In this document: one piece after another, positions 1-6,660 of the stretch
Numbering within the stretch: the stretch's first letter is position 1
How the letters are laid out: each line of letters opens with the position of its first letter
Origin: Pseudomonadota bacterium
Lineage (GTDB): Bacteria > Pseudomonadota > Gammaproteobacteria > Acidiferrobacterales > UBA6901
Direction: 5' to 3'
Length of the DNA stretch: 9,541 nucleotides
Assembly: GCA_021783175.1 (NCBI GenBank)
Contig: JAJXUF010000119.1
Span: 1 to 9,541 of the forward strand
Notes under the pieces: generated by a model
The model's database searches: none
What the model was told of the DNA's origin: nothing
The model's input: the letters and a program-made list of their open reading frames with translations, nothing else
Program-made: the position numbers and the translations under genes

Positions 1-1
1 C

Positions 2-877
2 GAAATCTTTCCAAAGTTGCGTGCCGCGGGGTGGAAGGGTTACTGGATAGACGCCGCGTCGACGCTGCGCATGAGTAAGGACAGTGTCATCATCCTCGAC
101 CCGGTGAATCTGGACGTTATCCGCGCAGCCTTGGCCAGAGGCGTGAAAGACTTTATCGGTGGCAACTGCACCGTCAGCCTGATGCTCATGGCGTTGGGAG
201 GGCTGTTTCAGCGCGACCTCGTCGAATGGATGACAGCCATGACCTACCAGGCAGCATCCGGCGCGGGCGCTCAGAACATGCGCGAATTACTCAAGCAGAT
301 GGGCTCCGCATACGATGCGGGCCAGCCTATGCTCGATGATCCTGCGTCTGCGATACTCGAAATCGATCGGGCGGTTGCGCAGCGTTTGCGCGATCCTTCA
401 TTGCCGACGGCAAATTTCGGTACCGCGCTCGCCGGCAGCCTGATTCCCTGGATAGACAAGGATCTTGGAAATGGCCAGAGCCGGGAAGAATGGAAGGGCC
501 TGGCGGAAACCAACAAAATCCTGGGGCGCGAGGCGCATCCGATCCCGGTTGATGGCATCTGCGTGCGTATCGGCGCCATGCGTTGCCACAGCCAGGCGCT
601 TACCATCAAGCTTAGGCAGGACCTGCCGCTGGATGAAATCGTAGGCATGTTGGCCACGGCAAATGACTGGGTTCGCGTTGTGCCGAACGAACGCGAACGC
701 AGCGTGCGCGAACTCACCCCTGCTGCAGTCACCGGGTCACTTTCCGTACCGGTCGGACGCCTGCGTAAGCTCGCGATGGGTGGCCACTATCTGTCGGCTT
801 TTACGGTTGGCGATCAGTTGCTTTGGGGCGCCGCAGAACCTCTGCGGCGCATGCTACGGATCGTTCTGGAGGCTTAA
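2..877 (+). CDS. asd: Aspartate-semialdehyde dehydrogenase, 5' end outside the window
   Basis: Asd reduces aspartyl phosphate to aspartate semialdehyde with NADPH, the branch point to lysine, diaminopimelate, threonine and methionine. The frame is open from base 2, beginning EIFPKLR, which aligns with E. coli Asd (367 aa) from about residue 80. The TTG at position 17 is therefore an internal leucine and not the start; roughly 79 N-terminal residues, including the nucleotide-binding glycine loop, lie off the window. Visible landmarks are GGNCTVS, whose Cys is the acylated catalytic residue (visible residue 56, equivalent to E. coli 135, so no indels so far), [23 protein letters not shown], and RCHSQA with the catalytic His. 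The C-terminus ([20 protein letters not shown]) is complete and ends in TAA. The substrate is cytosolic. The sequence is of the gamma-proteobacterial Asd type, and fimV follows downstream as in many gammaproteobacteria. No convincing terminator follows the stop. Confidence 0.96.
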   Translation, partial: EIFPKLRAAGWKGYWIDAASTLRMSKDSVIILDPVNLDVIRAALARGVKDFIGGNCTVSLMLMALGGLFQRDLVEWMTAMTYQAASGAGAQNMRELLKQMGSAYDAGQPMLDDPASAILEIDRAVAQRLRDPSLPTANFGTALAGSLIPWIDKDLGNGQSREEWKGLAETNKILGREAHPIPVDGICVRIGAMRCHSQALTIKLRQDLPLDEIVGMLATANDWVRVVPNERERSVRELTPAAVTGSLSVPVGRLRKLAMGGHYLSAFTVGDQLLWGAAEPLRRMLRIVLEA

Positions 878-1177
878 CAGCCAGGCCGACTTTGCCGTGC
901 ATTGATACTGGCGCGGGACGTCTGCAGCGGCGCTGCGTGCCCACTGTGTCAGACCACATGGACGGATCGCAGGAAAGCGACTATACCGTAAATTAAGGAT
1001 GATTCTAGCCACGACAGAAATCACTTGCCCTGCGCACGCGTCTTACCAGTCCTATCCACCGGCACCCGCGGCGGGCCCATTCGCCTGGTTTCCAACCTAA
1101 TTAGCTGAAGCACGCCGTCGATTCTGGCGTACTTGCGCGGACGTGATGGAATGTGTATCGCGGGGGTTAAGACCGTG

Positions 1178-1205
1178 GAATCTCATGAGATTCAATTGTT
1201 TTTTT
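1178..1205 (+). repeat. Perfect 16-bp palindrome followed by a T-tract upstream of fimV
   Basis: GAATCTCATGAGATTC at 1178-1193 is its own reverse complement. Five bases later comes a run of seven T (1199-1205). As RNA it could form a 6-bp AU-rich stem with a CAUG loop followed by U7, which is terminator-like but weak because the stem has only two G-C pairs. As DNA it is an equally good binding site for a symmetric dimeric regulator. It lies about 45 bp upstream of the first fimV promoter candidate. Confidence 0.45.
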
Positions 1206-1250
1206 ACCGCAAAAACGGGATGTTCCGGGGAAATGGGCGCACGTTGGCTG

Positions 1251-1279
1251 TTGGTGAAATAGTATTTGTCGGCTATAGT
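1251..1279 (+). promoter_or_regulatory. Candidate sigma-70 promoter for fimV (upstream one)
   Basis: TTGGTG (1251-1256), a 17-bp spacer and TATAGT (1274-1279) match the housekeeping consensus at 3/6 and 5/6 with ideal spacing. Transcription would start near 1286 and give a leader of about 110 nt before the fimV ATG. This is a consensus match by eye only; the AT-rich setting supports it. Confidence 0.35.
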
Positions 1280-1282
1280 TAC

Positions 1283-1311
1283 TTGATGTTTGTAAAGACT
1301 ATTACTACTAT
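1283..1311 (+). promoter_or_regulatory. Candidate sigma-70 promoter for fimV (downstream one)
   Basis: TTGATG (1283-1288), a 17-bp spacer and TACTAT (1306-1311) match the consensus at 4/6 and 4/6. It sits 32 bp downstream of the other candidate, on roughly the same helix face. Transcription would start near 1318. At most one of the two may be real. Confidence 0.25.
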
Positions 1312-1381
1312 GCGGATATAAGTCCAAGTAAAGAAAGCTATTGTTGAACAAAGCTTACAGCGGAATGAAGTTGGGGCAGTT

Positions 1382-1388
1382 GGGGGAG
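1382..1388 (+). promoter_or_regulatory. Ribosome binding site deciding the fimV start
   Basis: GGGGGAG lies 8 nt before the ATG at 1397, which is ideal spacing. The in-frame GTG at 1388 begins inside this purine run and would have no usable site of its own, so ATG 1397 is the better start. Confidence 0.65.
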
Positions 1389-1396
1389 TGAACGCC

Positions 1397-4312
1397 ATGC
1401 ACCAAATGAAGTCGGGCGGGCTGTGGAAAACTGGAATTATCCTGGGGGCAGTCCTTTCAATGCTGCCTGCCTGGGCCTATGCCCTGGGCTTGGGAAGACT
1501 TGTTGTGCATTCCAGTCTGGATCAGCCCCTGGACGCCGAGGTCGACCTGATCAATCCGACTCCGCAGGAACTGCAGAGTCTCAGTCCATCTCTCGCATCG
1601 CGCTCGGATTTTGAGCAAGCGGGCATCGACCGCCCTGATTTTCTTACCGACATCAAGTACACCATTGCGCAACATCCGGACGGCACCTATTTCATCAAAC
1701 TCACGAGCAGCAGCTCGATTCGCGAGCCGTTCATCCACACCTTGTTGCAGGTGGATTGGGCCGGCGGTCACCTCGTAAGGGAATATACTGCACTGCTCGA
1801 TCCGCCGCGTTGGGTTGCCGGCACGCGCCCGGAAGTCGAGGCTCCGGCCGAAACCGAAACCGTGACGCAGGCGCCCGCGGCGCCCAGCCCGGAAGCCGTT
1901 GCGCCCGCGGCGCCGGAAGCGCCTGCACCGACTCAGACCGCATCGGCGCCGACCGAGACGGCAACGACGGCGCCGACCGAGACGGCAACGACGGCGCCGG
2001 TGACAACTGAGAGCGCGCCCAGCGAACAACCGCAGACGACTGAAACGGGTGAATTGCTGGGTCCGCCAACAAGCCAGACCACGACAGCCGCCGCACCCGA
2101 AGAGATGTCGCCGACCCCGTCGGCCGTGACGCCTTCCTCATGGGCCAGCGCAAGCCGCTACCAGGTCAAGAATGGCGACACGCTGTACGCGATCAGCAGG
2201 AAGCTCAATGCCGACCGCAACATCAGTGCGCAACAGGTAATGGTTGCGCTACTGCGCGCTAATCCGAAAGCATTCTTTGATCACAATATCAACAACCTCA
2301 AGACCGGCCGTATCCTGCGCCTGCCGAGCCGCAGTGCTGTCGAGGCCGTTTCACGGGCCGAGGCGACAAAAGAGGTTCACGTACAATATGACGCTTGGCA
2401 GGAATACAAGGTGAGGTTAGCGGCGGCAAGCCGCTCGGTCACAGTTCCCAGCGAGTCGCCGACAGTTGCCAAGCCGGCGTCTGGCGCCAAGGAAACTGCG
2501 CACAAGGCACAAACCGCGCCCAAGCAACCAAATAAGCCGGCGCAAGTTGCCGCAAAGAGCAAGCCGCAGGCAACGAGCAAGCCGCAGGTGGCCACGGCGG
2601 CTGTTGCCGCCACCCCTGTTGCGGGCGACCAGGATCTCCTGCGCATCGTGCGTGCCAATCTGGGTGAATCGTCCACCGGCGGGTCGGCCAAGGCAGCCGG
2701 ACCGGTTTCGGCCAAGGCAGCGGCAGGGGGTGAGCGCCATGCTCTCACTAGCAAGGTCGCCACGCTTGAGGAACAAATCGAAGCCAAGCAGCTGGAGAAT
2801 AAAGAGCTGAGCGATCGTGTCGGCAAGATGCAGAAACAGGTGAAGAATACCGAGCGTCTGATCGACATCGAAAACAAAGAACTGGCGGTTTCGCAGAATC
2901 AGGCTTCTAAACCTGCCGCGCCAGCGCCGCAGGCGGCGGCACCGACCCCGGCTCCCGCCAAAGTTGCACCCAAGCCTGTCGTTCGCCGGCCACCGGTCAG
3001 AAAGCCAATTATTCACCGTCCTGTGCCGGTTCCGGAGAGCCCCAGCTTGCTGGAGAGCATTATCGACAGCATAACCGGCAATATCTTTACCTTGGCGCTT
3101 CTGGGAGGGGTGGCAGTACTGGGTATCGGAATTCTGTCGGTTTACTACCTGCGCCGTCGACGTGCCAAGGCGGAATTCGAAGAAAGCATCCTTTCAGGTG
3201 GAAGCCTGAACACGGACGGGGCGAGCATCAGTGACAGCGGCAGCCAACCGGCTGCGAGCGATACATCTTTCCTGAGCGACTTTAGCCAGGGTGGGATGGG
3301 TAACATCCACACCGATGAAGTGGATCCGATAGCCGAGGCCGAAGTCTATCTCGCCTACGGGCGCGACGAACAGGCTGAGGAAATTCTCAAGGAAGCCGTC
3401 GTAAAGGACCCGCATCGTCTGGAGCTCAAGCAGAAATTGCTCGAAATCTACCATCAGCGCAATGACGTCGGCGCCTTCGAGACGCTGGCTGAAGAACTCT
3501 ACGCGCAGGTCGAGGGTAAGGGCGGCAAGGTTTGGGAAAAAGTCGAGGAGATGGGCCGCAAGATCAGCCCCGGCAATCCGATGTTCCGCGGCGGTGCACC
3601 CGGCGCCAAAACCGCCGGCGTCGCAGCGGCCGCCAAACCGGCTGCCGCGCCCTTAGGTGCGCCTCGCACCACCGGGCCGCTGGCAGATGCGGCACCAGCA
3701 GCATTTGCCAAACCTGCAGCGCTTGAAGCCGAAATGTTGGCACCGGCAGGGACACGCCATGGCGGCGCACCGGATGCCGGCCTGAATTTCGATTTGGGCG
3801 CACCTGTAGCGGCGCGTGACGACGTCAATTTCGACATTGATATGGCAAGTGCAATGGCTTCTTCTGAGCCAGCTGCGCCGGCGGCGGAGGTGCATAGCAC
3901 GCCGGCCGATAGCGGATTCGATCTCGATTTCAACCTCGAGGATTCGACGTCGACGGACGATTCCAACGTAATCAATTTTAACAACACGGGCGGGAGTACA
4001 AGCGAACCCTCCCTCGACTTTGGGACCGCCACCGTCGACACGCCGCAGGCTGATACAGGGCTGTCCTTTACCAGCGAGGCGGGGGGCGATACTCCGGTTC
4101 TGGAATTTGAGAGCGCCACGGAAAGCGGCGGTGCCAGTTCATCTGAGGACCAGTCTCAGTGGGATGAAACCGCCACCAAGCTGGACCTCGCCAAGGCCTA
4201 TATCGACATGGGAGACGCCGACGGTGCGCGCAGCATCCTCGATGAGGTCATGTCGGAAGGCAATGAATCACAGAAAAACCAGGCGCGTGAGCTCGCTGCG
4301 CAGATCGCCTAG
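1397..4312 (+). CDS. fimV: FimV family polar hub protein (LysM, TM, TPR, FimV C-terminal domain)
   Basis: FimV proteins are inner-membrane scaffolds at the cell pole. In Pseudomonas they are needed for type IV pilus assembly, twitching and adenylate cyclase activation. From ATG 1397 the protein has 971 residues, within the usual large FimV size. In order: a signal peptide ending near residue 29 (PAWAYA then LGLG); the conserved FimV N-terminal domain to about 137 (LGLGRLVVHSSLDQPLDAEV); a Pro/Ala/Thr/Glu-rich stretch to about 252; a LysM domain at about 255-310 (YQVKNGDTLYAIS, peptidoglycan binding); a Lys/Ala-rich stretch; a coiled coil at about 448-501; a second Pro-rich segment; one membrane helix at about 562-585 followed by RRRR, which puts the rest in the cytoplasm; a TPR-like region at about 641-703 (DPIAEAEVYLAYGRDEQAEEIL); a long acidic linker; and the FimV C-terminal domain at about 925-971 (LDLAKAYIDMGDADGARSILDEV). 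The GTG at 1388 would add three residues. It follows asd, but truA, common downstream of fimV, is absent. Confidence 0.95.
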   Translation: MHQMKSGGLWKTGIILGAVLSMLPAWAYALGLGRLVVHSSLDQPLDAEVDLINPTPQELQSLSPSLASRSDFEQAGIDRPDFLTDIKYTIAQHPDGTYFIKLTSSSSIREPFIHTLLQVDWAGGHLVREYTALLDPPRWVAGTRPEVEAPAETETVTQAPAAPSPEAVAPAAPEAPAPTQTASAPTETATTAPTETATTAPVTTESAPSEQPQTTETGELLGPPTSQTTTAAAPEEMSPTPSAVTPSSWASASRYQVKNGDTLYAISRKLNADRNISAQQVMVALLRANPKAFFDHNINNLKTGRILRLPSRSAVEAVSRAEATKEVHVQYDAWQEYKVRLAAASRSVTVPSESPTVAKPASGAKETAHKAQTAPKQPNKPAQVAAKSKPQATSKPQVATAAVAATPVAGDQDLLRIVRANLGESSTGGSAKAAGPVSAKAAAGGERHALTSKVATLEEQIEAKQLENKELSDRVGKMQKQVKNTERLIDIENKELAVSQNQASKPAAPAPQAAAPTPAPAKVAPKPVVRRPPVRKPIIHRPVPVPESPSLLESIIDSITGNIFTLALLGGVAVLGIGILSVYYLRRRRAKAEFEESILSGGSLNTDGASISDSGSQPAASDTSFLSDFSQGGMGNIHTDEVDPIAEAEVYLAYGRDEQAEEILKEAVVKDPHRLELKQKLLEIYHQRNDVGAFETLAEELYAQVEGKGGKVWEKVEEMGRKISPGNPMFRGGAPGAKTAGVAAAAKPAAAPLGAPRTTGPLADAAPAAFAKPAALEAEMLAPAGTRHGGAPDAGLNFDLGAPVAARDDVNFDIDMASAMASSEPAAPAAEVHSTPADSGFDLDFNLEDSTSTDDSNVINFNNTGGSTSEPSLDFGTATVDTPQADTGLSFTSEAGGDTPVLEFESATESGGASSSEDQSQWDETATKLDLAKAYIDMGDADGARSILDEVMSEGNESQKNQARELAAQIA
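1945..1999 (+). repeat. 24-bp tandem repeat, 2.3 copies, inside fimV
   Basis: The unit GGCGCCGACCGAGACGGCAA plus CGAC occurs at 1945-1968 and again, identical, at 1969-1992, followed by the start of a third copy. It encodes APTETATT twice in the Pro/Thr-rich periplasmic stretch before LysM. Because the period is a multiple of three, copy-number change would keep the frame and only alter linker length. Confidence 0.85.
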
Positions 4313-4319
4313 GGCACAA

Positions 4320-4853
4320 TCAGTTCGCGCCCGAGGGCGGCAGTGCGATGGCCTCACGCCGTTCCAAAGTGATGAAGCTGTAGTCGTAGGGATTGCGTTC
4401 GTCGGCTAGATGATCTTCGCGCGCGGTTTCGCGCCACGCGCCTTCCGCAAAGTCCGGGAAGAAAGTGTCACCCTGGATTTGCGCATTGATTCTTGTCAGG
4501 TACAGACGATCTGCGTGCTCAAGTGTCTGTGCATAAATCGCTGCTCCACCGATTACGAAGATCTCCGGGTCGCCTGCGGCGCGCTGCAGCGCCTCTTCAA
4601 TAGATCCTACTACCACGCACCCTGGGGCCTCATAGGCAGCTTGTCGACTGACGACGATGTTTACGCGATCGGGAAGGGGACGGCCGATGGATTCGTAGTT
4701 CTTGCGACCCATGATGATATGGTGGCCGGTGGTGAGAGTCCGGAAATGACGCAGGTCCGCAGGTAATTTCCATGGCAGGGTGTTATTCGCCCCGATCACC
4801 CGATTGTTCGCCATGGCCCAGATGAGCGAAATGCGCGAGCGCGAACCCGTCAT
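4320..4853 (-). CDS. folA: Dihydrofolate reductase
   Basis: FolA reduces dihydrofolate to tetrahydrofolate with NADPH in the cytosol, regenerating the cofactor that ThyA oxidises. The 177-residue protein aligns along its whole length with E. coli FolA (159 aa). The conserved [14 protein letters not shown] begins at residue 8, followed by LPWKLPADL with the catalytic Asp at 33 (E. coli 27), [15 protein letters not shown] with the folate-binding Arg at 63 (E. coli 57), the NADPH-binding IGG at 101-103, and GDTFFP at 128-133. About 6 extra residues at the N-terminus and 12 at the C-terminus explain the greater length. The ATG overlaps the thyA stop as ATGA and there is no clear ribosome binding site of its own, so translation is probably coupled to thyA. 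The stop codon is 7 bp from the stop of convergent fimV. Confidence 0.96.
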   Translation of the reverse strand: MTGSRSRISLIWAMANNRVIGANNTLPWKLPADLRHFRTLTTGHHIIMGRKNYESIGRPLPDRVNIVVSRQAAYEAPGCVVVGSIEEALQRAAGDPEIFVIGGAAIYAQTLEHADRLYLTRINAQIQGDTFFPDFAEGAWRETAREDHLADERNPYDYSFITLERREAIALPPSGAN

Positions 4854-5644
4854 ACCGCGACCGCAGCCTTGATAGCGGGATGCGGGTCGTAGTTGAGTAG
4901 CTCAAAATCCTCATAGCGGAAATCGAACAAGGATTTGACGTCCGGATTCAGTCGCATGACCGGAAGCGGTCGCGGCTCGCGCGCAAGCTGCAGCCTAACC
5001 TGCTCGAGATGATTGCTGTACAGGTGGGCATCGCCCAGGGTGTGAATGAACTCACCAGGGTTCAATCCACTTACCTGGGCGATCATCAGGGTCAGCAAGG
5101 CGTAAGAAGCGATATTGAAAGGCACGCCGAGGAAAATGTCTGCGCTGCGCTGGTAGAGCTGGCAGGAAAGCTTGTTGTCGGCCACGTAGAACTGGAAAAA
5201 CGCATGGCAGGGCGGCAGTGCCATGCGATCTATGTCAGCCACGTTCCAGGCGCTGACGATCAGCCTGCGCGAATTGGGGTTTTCCCGGATCTCACGCAGC
5301 AGCTGCCCGATCTGGTCAATGTGGCGGCCGTCTGGCGCAGGCCACGAGCGCCACTGATAGCCATAGATCGGCCCAAGCTCGCCGTGCGCGTCAGCCCATT
5401 CGTTCCATATCGTTACACCTCGATCCGTCAGATAGCGAACATTGGTCTCGCCTCTCAGGAACCACAGCAGCTCGTGAACGATGGATTTGAGGTGAACTTT
5501 CTTCGTTGTAAGCAGCGGAAAGCCGGTGGCCAGATCGAAGCGCATCTGGTAACCAAACACGCTCAGGGTGCCAGTGCCCGTCCGGTCTCCCTTTGAAGTG
5601 CCGTGGTCAAGCACATGGGCCATCAAATCGAGGTATTGGCGCAT
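4850..5644 (-). CDS. thyA: Thymidylate synthase
   Basis: ThyA methylates dUMP to dTMP with methylenetetrahydrofolate and releases dihydrofolate. Starting at ATG 5644 the protein has 264 residues, exactly the E. coli length, and aligns without gaps ([15 protein letters not shown] against MKQYLELMQKVLDEG). Visible landmarks are [34 protein letters not shown], the catalytic Cys146 in PPCHAFFQF, the dUMP-binding run [17 protein letters not shown], and the C-terminal PHPAIKA. The frame stays open upstream to 5869, but those 75 residues have no counterpart in ThyA and look unlike coding DNA. ATG 5653, three codons upstream, is a possible alternative; GGGA at about 11 nt before ATG 5644 is a modest ribosome binding site. 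A CATAAT box on the minus strand (5669-5664) might be its -10, although the -35 is poor. It forms an operon with folA. Confidence 0.97.
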   Translation of the reverse strand: MRQYLDLMAHVLDHGTSKGDRTGTGTLSVFGYQMRFDLATGFPLLTTKKVHLKSIVHELLWFLRGETNVRYLTDRGVTIWNEWADAHGELGPIYGYQWRSWPAPDGRHIDQIGQLLREIRENPNSRRLIVSAWNVADIDRMALPPCHAFFQFYVADNKLSCQLYQRSADIFLGVPFNIASYALLTLMIAQVSGLNPGEFIHTLGDAHLYSNHLEQVRLQLAREPRPLPVMRLNPDVKSLFDFRYEDFELLNYDPHPAIKAAVAV

Positions 5645-5835
5645 GTCATCCATTGTCCCATGAATTATGCTCGTAGAGATAGGACGGCATGCCTTCCAGC
5701 CGTGCGCGGCTTCACGTGGCGCAAGGGCAGCAACGGGGCGCACCGGGTCGGCACCGTTCGTCGGGCGGATTTGGCATTTGAGGCTTTTCCCAGTCCGCAT
5801 CTGCTGAGACTGGGGATACACTTGGGTTAAACGGG

Positions 5836-5847
5836 GGCTGTACAGCC
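5836..5847. repeat. 12-bp perfect palindrome in the thyA divergent region
   Basis: GGCTGTACAGCC is its own reverse complement. It sits between the divergent starts of thyA (5644) and the membrane protein gene (5890), 43 bp upstream of the latter, where an operator could act. It resembles a LexA box only in having CTGT and ACAG, without the 8-bp centre LexA needs. Function unknown; a chance palindrome is possible. Confidence 0.35.
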
Positions 5848-5877
5848 AGGTTCGTTCAAACGATGTCAAACGTCTCA

Positions 5878-5885
5878 GAGGGGAG
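5878..5885 (+). promoter_or_regulatory. Strong ribosome binding site deciding the start of the membrane protein
   Basis: GAGGGGAG ends 4 nt before ATG 5890; its AGGGG core is 6 nt away. It lies inside the frame that would start at ATG 5863, which has no comparable site, so 5890 is the preferred start. Confidence 0.7.
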
Positions 5886-5889
5886 AAGT

Positions 5890-6528
5890 ATGGAAAAAGT
5901 TTTTTTCATGCGCCGGGTGCTTGATCTCCTCGGACAACCGGGGTTCCTGAATCGCATTGCGGCGATCACGCTGCGGACAATCGCCGGACTCGTTATTTTG
6001 CTGAGTCTTGTCGTGATCTTCAATGGTGGCAAGGTCATATTCAGCTTGCCGGCCAGCGGTATCCTGGGAGGCATTCTGTTCCAGGTATGTTTTATCCTGG
6101 CCATCTATTCGGTGGTGCATATTCTGATCATCCGTGCCAGCCAGATCGACCACATCAAGGCAGCCGAATTCAGCACCTTCCCGTTGGTGGCCCTGCTTGT
6201 AAAGGCATTTGGTGAAATGTTCAGTGCGTTTACAACGCTGGTAGCGATTGGCGGGGGCATATATGTCTGGTTTACGGGCAAGAACGTTGCCACCATTCTC
6301 AACCCGATGCACAAGTTCATTCCGTCATTTGGTGACACGACCTTCGTCGGAGGCATCCAGTTCATGGTTGGCGGAGTGCTCGTTGCCCTGGGTACGCTGG
6401 TAGTCTGCTATATGGCATCGGAGGCCATCGGAGTCCTGGCGGAAGGTAAGAGGCAGCTGGCCGGGAAGGAAAAGGAATTCACGACAGAAATGCAGGAACA
6501 GCCTTTAAGGCTGCGTTCAGGGACATAA
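5890..6528 (+). CDS. Hypothetical membrane protein, about four TM helices
   Basis: I do not recognise a family. From ATG 5890 the protein has 212 residues (221 if ATG 5863 is used). Hydrophobic segments lie at about 26-45, 58-82, 112-128 and 152-175, so four membrane helices are likely. The short N-terminus is basic and amphipathic ([20 protein letters not shown]). The C-terminal 35 residues are charged ([13 protein letters not shown]) and probably cytoplasmic. Loops are short, and there is no catalytic signature, metal-binding cluster or transporter motif that I can see. It is divergent from thyA and precedes the GGDEF gene on the same strand with a gap of 132 bp, so it may or may not share its transcript. 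Codon use looks like its neighbours, with no sign of recent transfer. The reading frame is supported by the strong ribosome binding site and the regular hydrophobic pattern; function is open. Confidence 0.85.
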   Translation: MEKVFFMRRVLDLLGQPGFLNRIAAITLRTIAGLVILLSLVVIFNGGKVIFSLPASGILGGILFQVCFILAIYSVVHILIIRASQIDHIKAAEFSTFPLVALLVKAFGEMFSAFTTLVAIGGGIYVWFTGKNVATILNPMHKFIPSFGDTTFVGGIQFMVGGVLVALGTLVVCYMASEAIGVLAEGKRQLAGKEKEFTTEMQEQPLRLRSGT

Positions 6529-6660
6529 TTGCCGTTGTAATCTGACGCGTTTCCGCAGGGCGCCGATGTATCCGGGAGCGGCGCGCTGGTGGCGCTTTTG
6601 TACCGCACCTTGCGTGCGACCTAACCCGAAGTGGTCGCGCGGAGACCTGACAGAAAGCAA

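Larger units (their letters stand above)
878..1396. other. Intergenic region asd-fimV
   Basis: This 519-bp gap between asd and fimV contains no open frame that looks like a protein: the two short frames here show no family motif and no good ribosome binding site. The first 250 bp are GC-rich like the genes and show nothing I can name. From about 1170 onward the DNA becomes AT-rich and holds a perfect 16-bp palindrome with a following T-tract, two overlapping sigma-70-like promoter candidates, and the fimV ribosome binding site. The most economical reading is a fimV promoter region with a possible operator or leader terminator. A small RNA gene cannot be excluded. Confidence 0.6.

Noticed and set aside
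17..19. TTG as the start of asd
   Set aside because: The frame is open to base 2 and the residues before it (EIFPK) match Asd, so this is an internal leucine in a gene cut by the window edge.
803..822. Sigma-54-like TTGGC...TTGCT within asd
   Set aside because: The GG-GC spacing is 9 instead of 10 and the bases encode the conserved [10 protein letters not shown] of Asd.
1133..1321. 62-residue frame on the plus strand upstream of fimV
   Set aside because: It spans the palindrome, the T-tract and the promoter candidates, has no motif, and its composition changes abruptly along its length.
1097..1351. 84-residue frame on the minus strand upstream of fimV
   Set aside because: No family motif and no good ribosome binding site, and it overlaps the promoter-like AT-rich region.
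1457..4119. Long open frames antisense or out of frame within fimV
   Set aside because: They arise from the Ala/Pro/Lys-rich low-complexity coding of fimV, giving Arg/Cys-rich or Ala/Ser-rich translations without domains.
5836..5847. LexA box
   Set aside because: CTGT and ACAG are directly joined, whereas the LexA site of E. coli type needs 8 bp between them.
5645..5869. 75-residue N-terminal extension of ThyA
   Set aside because: The extra residues match nothing in ThyA, and the protein from ATG 5644 has exactly the family length; the upstream stretch is the divergent intergenic region that happens to lack stops.
6499..6513. CAGCC-GGCTG hairpin as a terminator of the membrane protein gene
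   Set aside because: It lies inside the coding region, has only a 5-bp stem and no following T-tract.
6556..6603. GC-rich hairpin before the GGDEF gene as a terminator
   Set aside because: GCGCC...GGCGC pairing leaves a long loop and the later four-T run is not next to the stem, so it is too weak to call.
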